The notes under the pieces were generated by a model. The model saw only the letters and a list, made by a program, of their open reading frames with translations, made no database searches and was not told the DNA's origin. Both the position numbers and the translations under genes were made by a program. Source: AG2 sp036493735 (lineage in GTDB: Bacteria > Gemmatimonadota > Gemmatimonadetes > Gemmatimonadales > Gemmatimonadaceae). From it: 64,000 nucleotides of DNA. The stretch spans positions 1-64,000 of the forward strand of contig DASXPH010000103.1 in NCBI GenBank assembly GCA_036493735.1, read 5' to 3'. Numbering within the stretch: position 1 is the stretch's first letter; the number at the start of each line of letters is the position of its first letter. Shown here one piece after another: positions 7,686-16,013 of the stretch.

Positions 7686-7835
7686 CTCCCCTGACCGACC
7701 GCGAGAAATGCCTGCTTGGGGCGACCACATCCCGTTGTTCTGAGTACGACGCGGACGACAGCGGATCTGGACGCCGGGGTTCGTACCACAGCTACAAGCC
7801 AGCCAGAGCGCGGAAACGCGAACTAGGATCCTCTG

Positions 7836-8453
7836 TTAGAACTGCGCATGACCGCCAGTATACGGCTCAAAACGAATTTCCTCTGGATGATCTTTCGCGA
7901 TGACGTGGCAAGCACTTTTGAATTCCGCCAACGCTTCGGCCGCTTGGCCAAGATAGTGTTGACACTGTTCTTCAGTGAGTTTGTGGTCCGCGACCGCTTG
8001 TTTCGTCTCGAGTATGATTTGGAGCTGCTCATGGGCAGTCTTCATAGCCATCTCGCGAATTTCTATCTTGACCCTCTCGCCCTCCAGATTCCTGGTGTAG
8101 ACCTCAACGCCCGTCAGTGTTAGGCCAAGTACTGTGCCGACGAGTGCGGTGATCTTTACGAGTGGTCCTCTGCGCCCGAAAAACCTTCCGAAATTCGGCG
8201 TGCCGATTTCCAGTGCAGTAATCTCAAGGTCAGGGAGAACGCGCGTCCGGCCCCCACGGGCTGCGACGTCGTTAGCACCGTAGGTGCCCGTCGTTCGCTG
8301 ATCCATCTCGACGCATATTCGATACAGTGAGACAAGGCTGTGCACCAATCCAGCGAGCTCACTGCCCTTGACCCGTGTGATCAGGGGAAGCTGTAGCGTC
8401 CCAAATTCCGGCTCCGCCACGTAGCCAAGTTGAACCCTCGTTCCAGTTTCCAT
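7836..8453 (-). CDS. Membrane-anchored hypothetical protein with coiled coil
   Basis: I start it at the ATG at 8453 (METGTRV). The longer frame from 8483 begins inside a tRNA-like remnant and would give the artefactual residues VAGSNPTN. The resulting 205 aa have a soluble N-terminal half, a transmembrane segment at about residues 100-122 (LVKITALVGTVLGLTLTGVEVY) and a helical, probably coiled-coil C-terminal half (EGERVKIEIREMAMKTA, EEQCQHYLGQAAEALAEF). Base composition is less GC-rich than the window average. The gene sits directly against the tRNA remnant, as expected of cargo brought in by tRNA-targeted integration. Function unknown. Confidence 0.5.
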   Translation of the reverse strand: METGTRVQLGYVAEPEFGTLQLPLITRVKGSELAGLVHSLVSLYRICVEMDQRTTGTYGANDVAARGGRTRVLPDLEITALEIGTPNFGRFFGRRGPLVKITALVGTVLGLTLTGVEVYTRNLEGERVKIEIREMAMKTAHEQLQIILETKQAVADHKLTEEQCQHYLGQAAEALAEFKSACHVIAKDHPEEIRFEPYTGGHAQF

Positions 8454-8459
8454 GATGTT

Positions 8460-8494
8460 GGTGGGATTTGAACCCGCGACCACTTGAACCCCAT
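8460..8494 (-). repeat. tRNA-Pro-like 3' remnant (copy 1)
   Basis: Read on the minus strand this is ATGGGGTTCA, then GTCGCGGGTTCAAATCCC: the 3' part of an anticodon arm plus a full T arm, with no 5' half and no intact acceptor end. It differs at three of 35 positions from the copy at 38451. It looks like a degenerate attachment site left by an element that integrates into a proline tRNA gene. Confidence 0.6.
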
Positions 8495-8645
8495 GAATTC
8501 TGTCTGGCTAGGTGATCTCCGCTACCCTTGCGGCTCTTATAGCAAGGATCGGCTTTTAGCGGATCACGTACCGGGCGGAATTGCGCAAAAAACTGGAACA
8601 GATCTGTGTGTGTTCTTCTTGGTTCTGTTTGAGGAGCCTTTGGTT

Positions 8646-8915
8646 CTAACCGAACTTGCGCTTAAGTCGCTCCCACTCCGCTAGGCCGACGAACAGATAG
8701 AAGACGCACGAAATGCAGACATCAAGTAGCAAGATCAGCAAGACGATGCCACGGCTTAGAGGGTGACGTGACGGCCCTACTAGAACAGCAAAAAATGACA
8801 CAAAGACGCCAATGAATAATCCACTCTTCAGCTGGCCAATCACAAATGCGCGCTTGCCTTTCGCTTCGTGGCGCATCCACAACTCTCGTGTCCAGAACCA
8901 GTGCAACTTCGGCAT
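8646..8915 (-). CDS. Small membrane protein, two transmembrane segments
   Basis: I place the start at the ATG at 8915 (MPKLHWFWTREL) because GAGG lies eight bases upstream; a TTG at 8927 is the alternative. The 89 aa contain hydrophobic segments at about residues 31-48 (LFIGVFVSFFAVLVG) and 57-78 (IVLLILLLDVCISCVFYLF), and the protein ends in a basic tail (WERLKRKFG). It lies between two tRNA-Pro remnants with the next gene upstream on the same strand. No family is recognised. Confidence 0.5.
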   Translation of the reverse strand: MPKLHWFWTRELWMRHEAKGKRAFVIGQLKSGLFIGVFVSFFAVLVGPSRHPLSRGIVLLILLLDVCISCVFYLFVGLAEWERLKRKFG

Positions 8916-9020
8916 TCTGCCTCGCAAGCAGTTCGCGCTTTAAGCTTATTAAACCATAATCAGCGCCGCCAGACGAAAATCGCGTGCTTTACAGGATAGA
9001 CAAAGCCCTCCGATCATCAC

Positions 9021-9446
9021 TCAGAGCGCGTAGAGACCTCGCTTTCTTTTTTGTCGATTGCCTGCGATTCCTGCGTGGCCAACTCTCCGATAGTGCGGGC
9101 GCACTTTCGTTTGGAACGCGGGTGAGCAAGCGAGCCAAGCGAGCATGCCTATCGCCATAAGACGCGCATTGCTGCCAACCTCGGCGTCGTCTACGACGGC
9201 TTGCTCCATCGTAACGACGCCGATCTGATAATCTGAGAGCGGGCCGTGTCCCGGGATCTGCGTAATGCGCTGAGCCGGTGGCATCAGCATCGCACGCCGT
9301 AGAGCGCCGGTAAGGTTTGCTTGTGCAAAGAACAAGGTGAACAGCGCACGCACGGCTGCTCCGAGCCTAACGATCCGGAGGCGGTACCGCCATTCAATCG
9401 CCAGAATTACGACAAATATCAATCCAAGGAGCGTCGTTACGGTCAC
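9021..9446 (-). CDS. Membrane-anchored hypothetical protein
   Basis: 141 aa from a GTG start. The N-terminal hydrophobic segment LLGLIFVVILAIEW is followed by an amphipathic stretch (AAVRALFTLFFAQANL), a soluble middle, a second short hydrophobic segment (LMAIGMLAWLAC) and a basic tail. It is probably co-transcribed with the small membrane gene at 8646. No family is recognised, and the GTG start is uncertain. Confidence 0.4.
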   Translation of the reverse strand: MTVTTLLGLIFVVILAIEWRYRLRIVRLGAAVRALFTLFFAQANLTGALRRAMLMPPAQRITQIPGHGPLSDYQIGVVTMEQAVVDDAEVGSNARLMAIGMLAWLACSPAFQTKVRPHYRRVGHAGIAGNRQKRKRGLYAL

Positions 9447-9550
9447 GAGCGGGGATCTCCACCTATGCGGCGGGGCTGCGCCAACCTACCATTTGCCTGT
9501 GTGCGCGGGAAGTTCTTGGAGAATCTGGGACACCAGTCCACAAACGAGAA

Positions 9551-9581
9551 TTGCCAGACAGCCTAAGCGGTTGTCTGGCAA
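9551..9581. terminator. Strong 10-bp hairpin beside tRNA remnant 2
   Basis: TTGCCAGACA (9551-9560) pairs perfectly with TGTCTGGCAA (9572-9581) around an 11-nt loop. It lies 12 bp from the tRNA-Pro remnant at 9594, on the side that is downstream of that remnant, so it may be a former tRNA terminator carried along with the attachment site. Confidence 0.5.
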
Positions 9582-9593
9582 TAGTTAGACATC

Positions 9594-9632
9594 GGGACGG
9601 CGGAATTTGAACCCGCGCCCCCTGAACCCCAT
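9594..9632 (-). repeat. tRNA-Pro-like 3' remnant (copy 2)
   Basis: On the minus strand: ATGGGGTTCAGGGG, CGCGGGTTCAAATTCC, then GCCGTCCC, i.e. anticodon loop with GGG, T arm and the 3' acceptor strand of a tRNA-Pro. The 5' half is missing. It is almost identical to the copy at 38451-38490 (one deletion and one or two substitutions). The stretch 9633-9857 beyond it shows nothing coding. Confidence 0.65.
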
Positions 9633-9926
9633 TCGCATCGGAGGGACAACCAAGTACACAACATGTCGTGTCTCAGAGAGGAACCGAGCGTCGGTGCCCG
9701 ATTCCAACTCCTCGTTTGTAGCACTCGGTTGTGAGAAACTCGACCAAAACTCGACTGAGATCAGATAAGTATCTGCGATTTGAATTGTTGTCGTTCCTTA
9801 AGTCTAGCGCCATTTCGGATCCGGGAGCGCAGCAACTTGTGCTAACGTCTCTTCGTAGTGTCCCGCCTCGGTTGAAATGTGACTCCTACCGGCCCCACAC
9901 TATGTACGGGGGCCATGGAGGAGTCG

Positions 9927-10268
9927 ATGAGCGAATCGAACGGCAAGAAGCGGCAACGGCGGCAGTTCTCGCCCGAGGATAAAGCGACCATCCTCCGGCG
10001 ACATCTCGTCGATCGCGTGCCGGTCTCGGATCTCTGCGACGAGTACAAGATCCAACCCACGCTGTTCTACCTCTGGCAGCGCCAAGCCTTCGAGCACCTG
10101 AGTGCGGCGTTGCAGGATGGCCGCACCACGCGCGGCCAGCAGCAGACCGCGGCAACGGAGCGCGCCCACGTGGACGCACTCGAGGCTAAGCTCGCGAAGA
10201 AAGACGCCGTCATCGCGTTCATCGCGGCGGAGCATCTCGCGCTAAAAAAAACGCTTGGGGAGAGCTGA
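9927..10268 (+). CDS. IS3-type transposase OrfA
   Basis: 113 aa from the ATG at 9927, which has GGAGGAG five bases upstream. The N-terminal helix-turn-helix (RRQFSPEDKATILRRHL, DEYKIQPTLFYLWQRQ) binds the terminal repeats, and the C-terminal part is a coiled coil (VDALEAKLAKKDAVIAF) typical of OrfA. A run of eight A at 10244-10251 sits just before the stop. Slipping back one base there leads into the OrfB frame (AWGELRQRWVPP), as in programmed frameshifting of this family. Confidence 0.85.
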   Translation: MSESNGKKRQRRQFSPEDKATILRRHLVDRVPVSDLCDEYKIQPTLFYLWQRQAFEHLSAALQDGRTTRGQQQTAATERAHVDALEAKLAKKDAVIAFIAAEHLALKKTLGES

Positions 10269-10279
10269 GACAGCGATGG

Positions 10280-10903
10280 GTGCCGCCCGATACTCGCGAC
10301 GCCGTGGTCGATTTCGTCCGCGCGTTCCATACGCACACCGAGCTCTCCGTCCGGTGGATCGTCGAACACCTGGCAATCGCGCCGGCGCAGTTCTCTCGGT
10401 GGACGACGCGGTATGGCCGCGTGAACACGCACAATGGCCGGATCCCACGCGATCACTGGGTCACGCCCGACGAGCGCGCGGCGATGCTCGCCTATTACGA
10501 CACGCATGCGCCGGAGGGCTATCGGCGCATGACCTTCATGATGCTCGACGCCGACATCGTGGCGGTGAGTCCGGCGACGGTGTATCGCGTGCTGAAGGCC
10601 GCGGGGGTGCTCGATCGCTGGAACACCGCGCCGTCAAAGAAGGGGACGGGCTTCGTGCAACCGCTCGCGCCGCACGAGCACTGGCACATCGACATCAGTT
10701 ACGTGAACATCGCCGGCACTTTCTACTACTTGTGCTCGATCCTGGATGGCGCGACGCGGTTCCTCGTGCATTGGGAGCTGCGCGAGCGCATGACAACGGC
10801 CGATGTGGAGACGGTGCTCCAACGGGCGCGCGAGCAGTACCCGGACGTCTTCCCGCGGATCATCTCCGACAACGGTCTACCAGCATTGTCAAGTTCCGAT
10901 TAG
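10280..10903 (+). pseudogene. IS3-type transposase OrfB, C-terminally truncated
   Basis: The frame contains the integrase core of IS3-type transposases: HWHIDISYV with the first catalytic Asp and PRIISDNG with the second. After ISDNG the sequence becomes unrelated (LPALSSSD) and stops, so the region holding the third acidic residue is lost and the enzyme must be inactive. Full OrfB proteins run roughly 70-100 residues further. The natural product would be an OrfA-OrfB fusion made by -1 frameshifting at the A-run. The GTG at 10280 is only the first in-frame start. Confidence 0.8.
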
Positions 10904-11114
10904 GCCAAAGCTGCACCGAGCGCGTTCGCGGACGCGCTGTATCATCGATGATCGTGGCAGCTCACGGTCATCGCACGAACCTCCGGCGGTACTTCCACCA
11001 CAACGAACGCTCCCGCTCACCATAATCAACACAGCGTCACCGCACGACGTCGCGCGCGATGCGCTTTCCGTTCTTCACACAGCGTAGAGATCCGGTGGAA
11101 GGTCCGCGCATTAT

Positions 11115-12347
11115 CTACGAGGTCAACGTCGGACGGCGCGCTGCCTCCACGGCCCCACTCAGAGGGATCGATCCACCGGGAAGTTCGTGCTCGAAGTAGC
11201 TGCGGTACGGACGTGCGGTCTTGATTAGAGCATACGCAATCCTTGCCATCTTGGCCGCGATGGCAGTATATGCCTTACGCCGCTGATCGGCGCTCTTGGG
11301 GTTCAATGCGACGTAGCGCTCGTACTTGTCGCGGATGCTGCTCTCCCGCAGCCGCACCGCGGTGCGCCCGGCAAACCAAAAGGCACATCGGAGTCGGGCG
11401 TTGCCGCGCTTTGAAAGTTGTTCGCGGCCGCGGCTCATTCCCGATTGGCTCTTCGCGAGATCGAGCCCGCAGAACTTGAGGAATTGGCGATGATGTGCAA
11501 AGCGTCGCAGATCACCAGCTTCCGCCAGAATGGTCAGGGCGAAGATCGGCCCGATGCCTGGCATCGTCTGCAGCAGCTGGTAATCCGCGTTGTCGGCGAG
11601 CAGCTCGCTGGCCCACCGCTCCAGTCGCATCCGCTCGCCGCTGAGCGCGAGAAAACGATCAATGCGGAGTCGAAATGTGGCGACGGCAGGACTGTCGAGC
11701 GCGATCGGCAACGCGATCGAGCGGCGGGCGAGCTCGTAGACCTCCGTGAGCCACGCCCGCTTGTTCACCTTGCGCCCGGCCGGGAGCGCGGCGGCAGCGA
11801 CAACCGTGTCGCAGTCAGTCGCGGTGATGCTCGCCGGCGTCGGATAGGCGTGGAGCATTTGACAGAAGCCTTCGCGCCGGGTAGTGCGCCAGAACCGTGC
11901 GAACTCCGGCCAATAGAGCGGCAAATAGTGCGTGAGCAAACTATGCTGCACACGGGTGCGGGCGAGGGTGACGTGCCAGTACGTCTTGGAGACTTCTTGA
12001 ATGTCATGCCACCCGGCGATCAGTGGATCGACGTAGCGCATCGTCACGCCCTGCTTGAGCAGTTCGAGCAGGACCTGCGTGTCTTTCGGATCATTCTTAT
12101 CCCATGACGTGAACATCGCCTCGCGATAACGCGCACAGGCGAGGGAGGCGATGAGCACGACATCGAACCCGGCGCTCACGAGCTGGAACGCCAAGGGACG
12201 GTGATACACGCCGGTGGGCTCGAACCCAATGCGCACCGGTCCCGGCAGTTCGCGAAGAAACTGAATAAACGCGTGCACATCCTCCAGGCGGTTGGCGAGA
12301 CGAACGTGCCGCCGGCCTTCGGCCGATTCGGCGAGCACCACGTGCAT
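11115..12347 (-). CDS. IS110-family transposase, N-terminus probably lost
   Basis: 410 aa counted from the first ATG (MHVVLAESAEGRR). The N-terminal RuvC-like half (IGFEPTGVYHRPLAF, SWDKNDPKDTQVLLELL) and the C-terminal Transposase_20 half (LLQTMPGIGPIFALTILAEAG, FLKFCGLDLAKSQSG) are complete. Just upstream and in frame are the codons for VAIDIAKD, which hold the first Asp of the DEDD centre, but a TAG precedes them and no usable start lies between. Translation from MHVV would therefore miss that Asp. Either the start is non-canonical, or the gene is inactive through a 5' mutation. Confidence 0.85.
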   Translation of the reverse strand: MHVVLAESAEGRRHVRLANRLEDVHAFIQFLRELPGPVRIGFEPTGVYHRPLAFQLVSAGFDVVLIASLACARYREAMFTSWDKNDPKDTQVLLELLKQGVTMRYVDPLIAGWHDIQEVSKTYWHVTLARTRVQHSLLTHYLPLYWPEFARFWRTTRREGFCQMLHAYPTPASITATDCDTVVAAAALPAGRKVNKRAWLTEVYELARRSIALPIALDSPAVATFRLRIDRFLALSGERMRLERWASELLADNADYQLLQTMPGIGPIFALTILAEAGDLRRFAHHRQFLKFCGLDLAKSQSGMSRGREQLSKRGNARLRCAFWFAGRTAVRLRESSIRDKYERYVALNPKSADQRRKAYTAIAAKMARIAYALIKTARPYRSYFEHELPGGSIPLSGAVEAARRPTLTS

Positions 12348-12373
12348 ATCCTTGGCAATGTCGATTGCAACCT
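11115..12373 (-). mobile_element. IS110-family insertion sequence
   Basis: Bounds are approximate and set by the transposase frame, because IS110 elements have no clear inverted repeats. In this family a structured guide (bridge) RNA is encoded in the non-coding end next to the transposase. The 350 bp upstream of the gene (12374-12725) is the place to look, and an inverted repeat around GTCGACA at 12534-12550 is visible there. Confidence 0.7.
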
Positions 12374-12725
12374 AATCGAGAGCCATCAAAAGGTCGGAAT
12401 GCTCAGAAGCCCTACAAGCCTTGTACGGCGGCGGCCAGGCGTCACAGCCTGCAATGGTGGGCCGTCAGAAGGGATTTCTGAGAATCTCTTAAGCTGGCAA
12501 ATGCTGATGCGGGCGAAGAGCTTGTACATCCAGAGTCGACACCCTGTCGACACTGCACCTTCCCAATGTGGGGGTCAAGTCCCACTGCGTCGGATTATGA
12601 GAGTGCTTTAATTTTTCTCAGCACTCGGCAGTCTGATCAGTTGAGCATTGTAGTAATCGCGGCCCTTGCAAGTGAATTGCAGCCTCTTATTGCCTCACTC
12701 GTTCTGTCCCGTCCAAGGAGGGTCT
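12374..12725. other. Non-coding stretch upstream of the IS110 transposase
   Basis: No credible gene is visible here. Features seen are a short inverted repeat (GTCGACA, CCC, TGTCGAC) near 12534-12550 and a GTGGG-x-CCCAC-like pairing near 12573-12591. If the IS110 end lies here, part of this stretch should encode its guide RNA; I cannot fold or compare it. Confidence 0.4.
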
Positions 12726-13250
12726 GTGAGGAGAGTGCTGCCGCTTGTGTTGGCTGTCGGTGCGACGCTCGCCAGCTGTCGCGCTGCAGACAACATCTCT
12801 GCCCCCAACGATCACCGTATCGGGGATCCATTGAGGGACGTTACGGGAATGAACTGCAACATGGACGAATCGAAGTGCGACATCATAAGAGCCGGCATTG
12901 ATTACCTGCTCAATCACGCGAATGGGTTCTGCCGCAGCATGGGACAGGCAGCACTTGATCGGTTTGAGGCACCGGCAGCAACGGGCGACGGCTATGAAGA
13001 AGCGTCCCAGGTGGCGGGTTACAATATGGGCGTGGTCATGGAGCCCGGGTGGGGATCTTCTGGGTATGCGCCAACCAGCGGCCAGGTCGACGTGTATCCT
13101 TCGTTCTGGACCTCCGGGTTTACGGATGCCCAAAGCACCGGTGCGCTGCTCGCGCATGAAGAGCAACATCAAAACGGAAACGACGGTATCGGTGACAACA
13201 CGGGATACGGACCGGCAGCGCAGCAAACCTGTTTAAATACCTCAGCCTAA
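12726..13250 (+). CDS. Secreted lipoprotein with HExxH motif (putative metallopeptidase)
   Basis: The GTG at 12726 has AGGAGG seven bases upstream; the longer frame from 12666 would put residues before a good signal peptide. The product (174 aa) starts VRRVLPLVLAVGATLASC, a lipoprotein signal with LASC lipobox. The mature part has a Cys pair region (MNCNMDESKCDIIRAG) and near the C-terminus LLAHEEQHQNG, a HExxH zinc motif, with Cys close to the end. I do not recognise a named peptidase family, and a third zinc ligand is not obvious. It lies 12 bp before the next secreted gene, so the two are probably co-expressed. Confidence 0.6.
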   Translation: MRRVLPLVLAVGATLASCRAADNISAPNDHRIGDPLRDVTGMNCNMDESKCDIIRAGIDYLLNHANGFCRSMGQAALDRFEAPAATGDGYEEASQVAGYNMGVVMEPGWGSSGYAPTSGQVDVYPSFWTSGFTDAQSTGALLAHEEQHQNGNDGIGDNTGYGPAAQQTCLNTSA

Positions 13251-13262
13251 AGGAGTCGCCAC

Positions 13263-13826
13263 ATGCGCCTCATCAATCCTCGCCTTCACTGGAGCGCGTG
13301 TCTCGTGGCCGCGATGACTCTCGCATCCTCGTTGGGCGCACAGCGTTCGCGACTGCCAGCGACGGAGATCTCGCAGCTCGCCGACGAGGTGCTTCGCGTC
13401 GTCGCAGCGCCGCAGCGCCTGCTCGCAGGCGTGCCGATCGCAAATCGCGAGCTTGCGTTCGATTCGAAGCGCACGCTCGCCGCCTTCGGTGCATCGACCG
13501 CCACGGATACAGCCATTCGCCTCGCGAGACCGGTCACTGCTGCTACTCAGACCGTGTTGAGTGACTGCTCCCAGATGCGGCCGACGGTGTGCGCAGGCCT
13601 TGGGCAGCGGGCGTACGTGTGGATTGAGCCCATATCGCTCACGAGCTCCGACGCCGTAGTTCGCGCGAACGTTGCGTGGGTCGATCGCCGCCAAAATCGA
13701 TCCGCCTCTGGCAGCGCTGCGCCGGCGAAAGGCTTTTTGGAGGGCTTCTCGACCAAACTCCGTCTGGTCCGCGATTCGAACGGAAAATGGACGTTTGTTA
13801 AAGAGGAAGGAACGGTCACCAGTTAG
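13263..13826 (+). CDS. Secreted hypothetical protein
   Basis: 187 aa preceded by AAGGAG. A signal peptide (WSACLVAAMTLASSLGAQ) is followed by a soluble domain with two Cys (SDCSQM and TVCAGLG), likely a disulphide. The C-terminal part reads like a beta-rich fold (VRANVAWVDRR, KLRLVRDSNGKWTFVKEEG), reminiscent of small secreted stress proteins, but no family can be named. It follows the HExxH lipoprotein closely. The stop codon lies in a GTTAGGC heptamer. Confidence 0.6.
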   Translation: MRLINPRLHWSACLVAAMTLASSLGAQRSRLPATEISQLADEVLRVVAAPQRLLAGVPIANRELAFDSKRTLAAFGASTATDTAIRLARPVTAATQTVLSDCSQMRPTVCAGLGQRAYVWIEPISLTSSDAVVRANVAWVDRRQNRSASGSAAPAKGFLEGFSTKLRLVRDSNGKWTFVKEEGTVTS

Positions 13827-13861
13827 GCATGCCAGGAACCACGACTGATCCGCACTTCTGA

Positions 13862-13896
13862 GCTGGCCAACGACCGGGCACCGTTGGCCAGCTTTT
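13862..13896 (+). terminator. Rho-independent terminator
   Basis: A perfect 11-bp GC-rich stem (GCTGGCCAACG with CGTTGGCCAGC) and a 9-nt loop are followed by TTTT. It lies 36 bp after the secreted-protein gene and should end the two-gene transcript from 12726. Confidence 0.85.
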
Positions 13897-14080
13897 CGTG
13901 TCGACTGTGGGGCTATCGATCCGTAGCACAGCATCTAGCACGTCAAGGGTAGCTCTTCGACCGACGTACGATAGAACCAATTGGGTACCGCATAACGACT
14001 GCCACCGACGGCCGCACCCTGATCACCGCCTGTCTCGGAATCGTCGCCGTCGCTGATGCAGGGTTCTCGCGAGGTGTGCG

Positions 14081-15790
14081 ATGACAAACACGCGCTTGGC
14101 CAGCCGCGGAGAAATCTGGCGCACGGCACGCCTGCCTGGGTTGCGCGCTTTTGCCCCTACTGGCACTAGTCTGGAGGGCGCCACGCTGCTGGTGAGCGTC
14201 GCGTGTCTCCTTCTCGCTTTTCTTCCTGGGCCTCCCTTCCGGCTCGAGCAGTTCGATTTACCTAAAGACCTCGCGCTCGGCATCGCTGGCTGTGTGTCCG
14301 CTCTCCTCTTACTCGAGGGACCTGTGCCGTGGCAACTTGCGCTGGACGCGCCATTAGCTGTGTGCCTCGCGTTGGGGGCAGTTCTCACACTCACTGTCGC
14401 GACCAACGCCGCTTTCGGGTGGCACGTGGTCGGACTGTTCTCCGCGTCGGCCCTCCTATTCATGGCCGCCAGGCGCGTCGGCGCGAATAATGGGACTCGC
14501 TTCGCCTTCCCAGTTATCTCTGGGTTGCTCCTTGTAGTTCTGGTAGTGGTACTGTTCGAGGCGTTTGGCGGTATCCCACTGATGTCCTCGCCGGGCCATC
14601 GTCCGGGCGCAACGCTTGGGAACCGCAACCTTGCCGCGCGGGTAGCGTGTTTGAGCCTTCCGCTCCTGTGGTACCAATTGGTACTCGCGAAGCGTAACAT
14701 CGCTCACTGTATCTTCGCGGTCATAGTGGCGTCGGCTGTTGCTGTGATCGTGATCTCGCGCTCCCGCGGCGCATTCGTCGTTGCGTGCGCCCAATTGATT
14801 GCCATTCCCATGGCTGCGCGCTGGTGGGTTGACAAACCGATTGTTCCATCGGTTCGACGTGCATCTCTGCTCTGGGCAATGGCCGTCGCAATCGGGGTCA
14901 CCTCTGCAGTTGTGTTGCCAAACCAACTTCGCTGGAGCGCTTCCGATCTCATATTTTCCGCCAAGAGGGTTAGTGATTTTCGCACGGGATCGGGACGGGG
15001 CCGCGTAATCCAGGCGGAGACCACTATGCGGATGATAGGCGCAACCGGGTTGCGCGGCGTAGGGCCTGGCAACTGGTCAACATGGTATCCCGGATACGCC
15101 GCGCCAGGAGATCCATCCGTCCGCCTTGGAAGTTTCTACCCGGCGCCGCTGATACCGCGGAACGACATCTTGGGCTTCCTCGCCGAATTTGGATTGTTCG
15201 GATTCGCCCTGGCAGTCGCGAGTATCATTGCTCTGCTAGCAGAAACTGCTGCAATGATCCGGCAGCCCGACGTTTCTCAGCGATACCTGGGTCTCCTGAT
15301 AGTCGCCATCCTTATCGCAAACTTCCTTCTCGGATTGTTCGATTCGGTTCTGCGCGTGGCGACAACTGTGGGCCTCAGCGCGATTGTCGTCGGATTGGCT
15401 CTCGGAGCAAGTGCTCAGAATATTTCCCCGCTTACGGAGCGTCGACCGGGTTCGGCCGCAATTCGGCGGTTGGTGGTTCTCGCGTACGCTTGTGGTGCAC
15501 TAGCCCTGGCACGAGGTGCGTGGCAGGATTTCGCGGCGCTGCGGATCATCACGGCAGCTCACACCGTTGGGGACATGTATCGCGCGGTGTCGGCGGCACC
15601 GAACAATATCGAAGCGCAGATGCTCCTGGGCTATGTGTTAATCGGCGTCAAACGTTGCGATCTTGCACAACCTCACTTGACGCAAGTCGCGAGACTCGAG
15701 CCGTATTCTCTCGCCGTCAAAGCGTTACAGAAGCAGTGCCCAGGCTGGAGCTCCGGGTTCCGCGGAGGCTCAGGGTCCGTTAGCGAGTGA
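14081..15790 (+). CDS. O-antigen ligase family membrane protein with C-terminal TPR
   Basis: 569 aa with about ten to twelve hydrophobic segments spread over residues 28-470, the layout of Wzy/WaaL-type O-antigen polymerases or ligases. The large periplasmic loop shows PGHRPGATLGNRNLAA, where the GN-RN-A motif is typical, and RGVGPGNWSTWYPGY later. The last 90 residues contain one TPR-like helix pair (NNIEAQMLLGYVLIG, CDLAQPHLTQVARLEP). It would join glycan chains to lipid A core or a similar acceptor at the outer face of the inner membrane. It stands alone, with no other glycan gene nearby. GAGG precedes the ATG. Confidence 0.8.
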   Translation: MTNTRLASRGEIWRTARLPGLRAFAPTGTSLEGATLLVSVACLLLAFLPGPPFRLEQFDLPKDLALGIAGCVSALLLLEGPVPWQLALDAPLAVCLALGAVLTLTVATNAAFGWHVVGLFSASALLFMAARRVGANNGTRFAFPVISGLLLVVLVVVLFEAFGGIPLMSSPGHRPGATLGNRNLAARVACLSLPLLWYQLVLAKRNIAHCIFAVIVASAVAVIVISRSRGAFVVACAQLIAIPMAARWWVDKPIVPSVRRASLLWAMAVAIGVTSAVVLPNQLRWSASDLIFSAKRVSDFRTGSGRGRVIQAETTMRMIGATGLRGVGPGNWSTWYPGYAAPGDPSVRLGSFYPAPLIPRNDILGFLAEFGLFGFALAVASIIALLAETAAMIRQPDVSQRYLGLLIVAILIANFLLGLFDSVLRVATTVGLSAIVVGLALGASAQNISPLTERRPGSAAIRRLVVLAYACGALALARGAWQDFAALRIITAAHTVGDMYRAVSAAPNNIEAQMLLGYVLIGVKRCDLAQPHLTQVARLEPYSLAVKALQKQCPGWSSGFRGGSGSVSE

Positions 15791-16013
15791 GCCTCGGCGG
15801 CCCTGTCGAGCGTAGGAGGCAGCAGACGTCCGACGGTTTCACGGGCATTGCGACGCGTCCCGAGCTGTTGAAACGGATTCGAGCGCCTCCTCCAATTAAT
15901 GGCGCGATTTCCGATAGATCCAGCCTCGCGTCTTTGAGCTGAGAAGCACAGGCGCAAACAATTTTTTTCGCGACCAGAGTACTGCTTTTCGCGTTGGGCG
16001 GTGCGTATTTCGG

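Larger units (their letters stand above)
9858..10903 (+). mobile_element. Truncated IS3-type insertion sequence
   Basis: A two-frame transposase (orfA 9927-10268, orfB 10280-10903) with an A-run slippery site marks an IS3-type element. The left boundary is approximate, around TGTCCCGCCTC at 9858. The right part is missing: orfB stops just after its second catalytic Asp, and 10904-11114 holds no recognisable transposase tail. No CGTTAGGC octamer occurs inside it, in contrast to the host genes. Confidence 0.75.
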
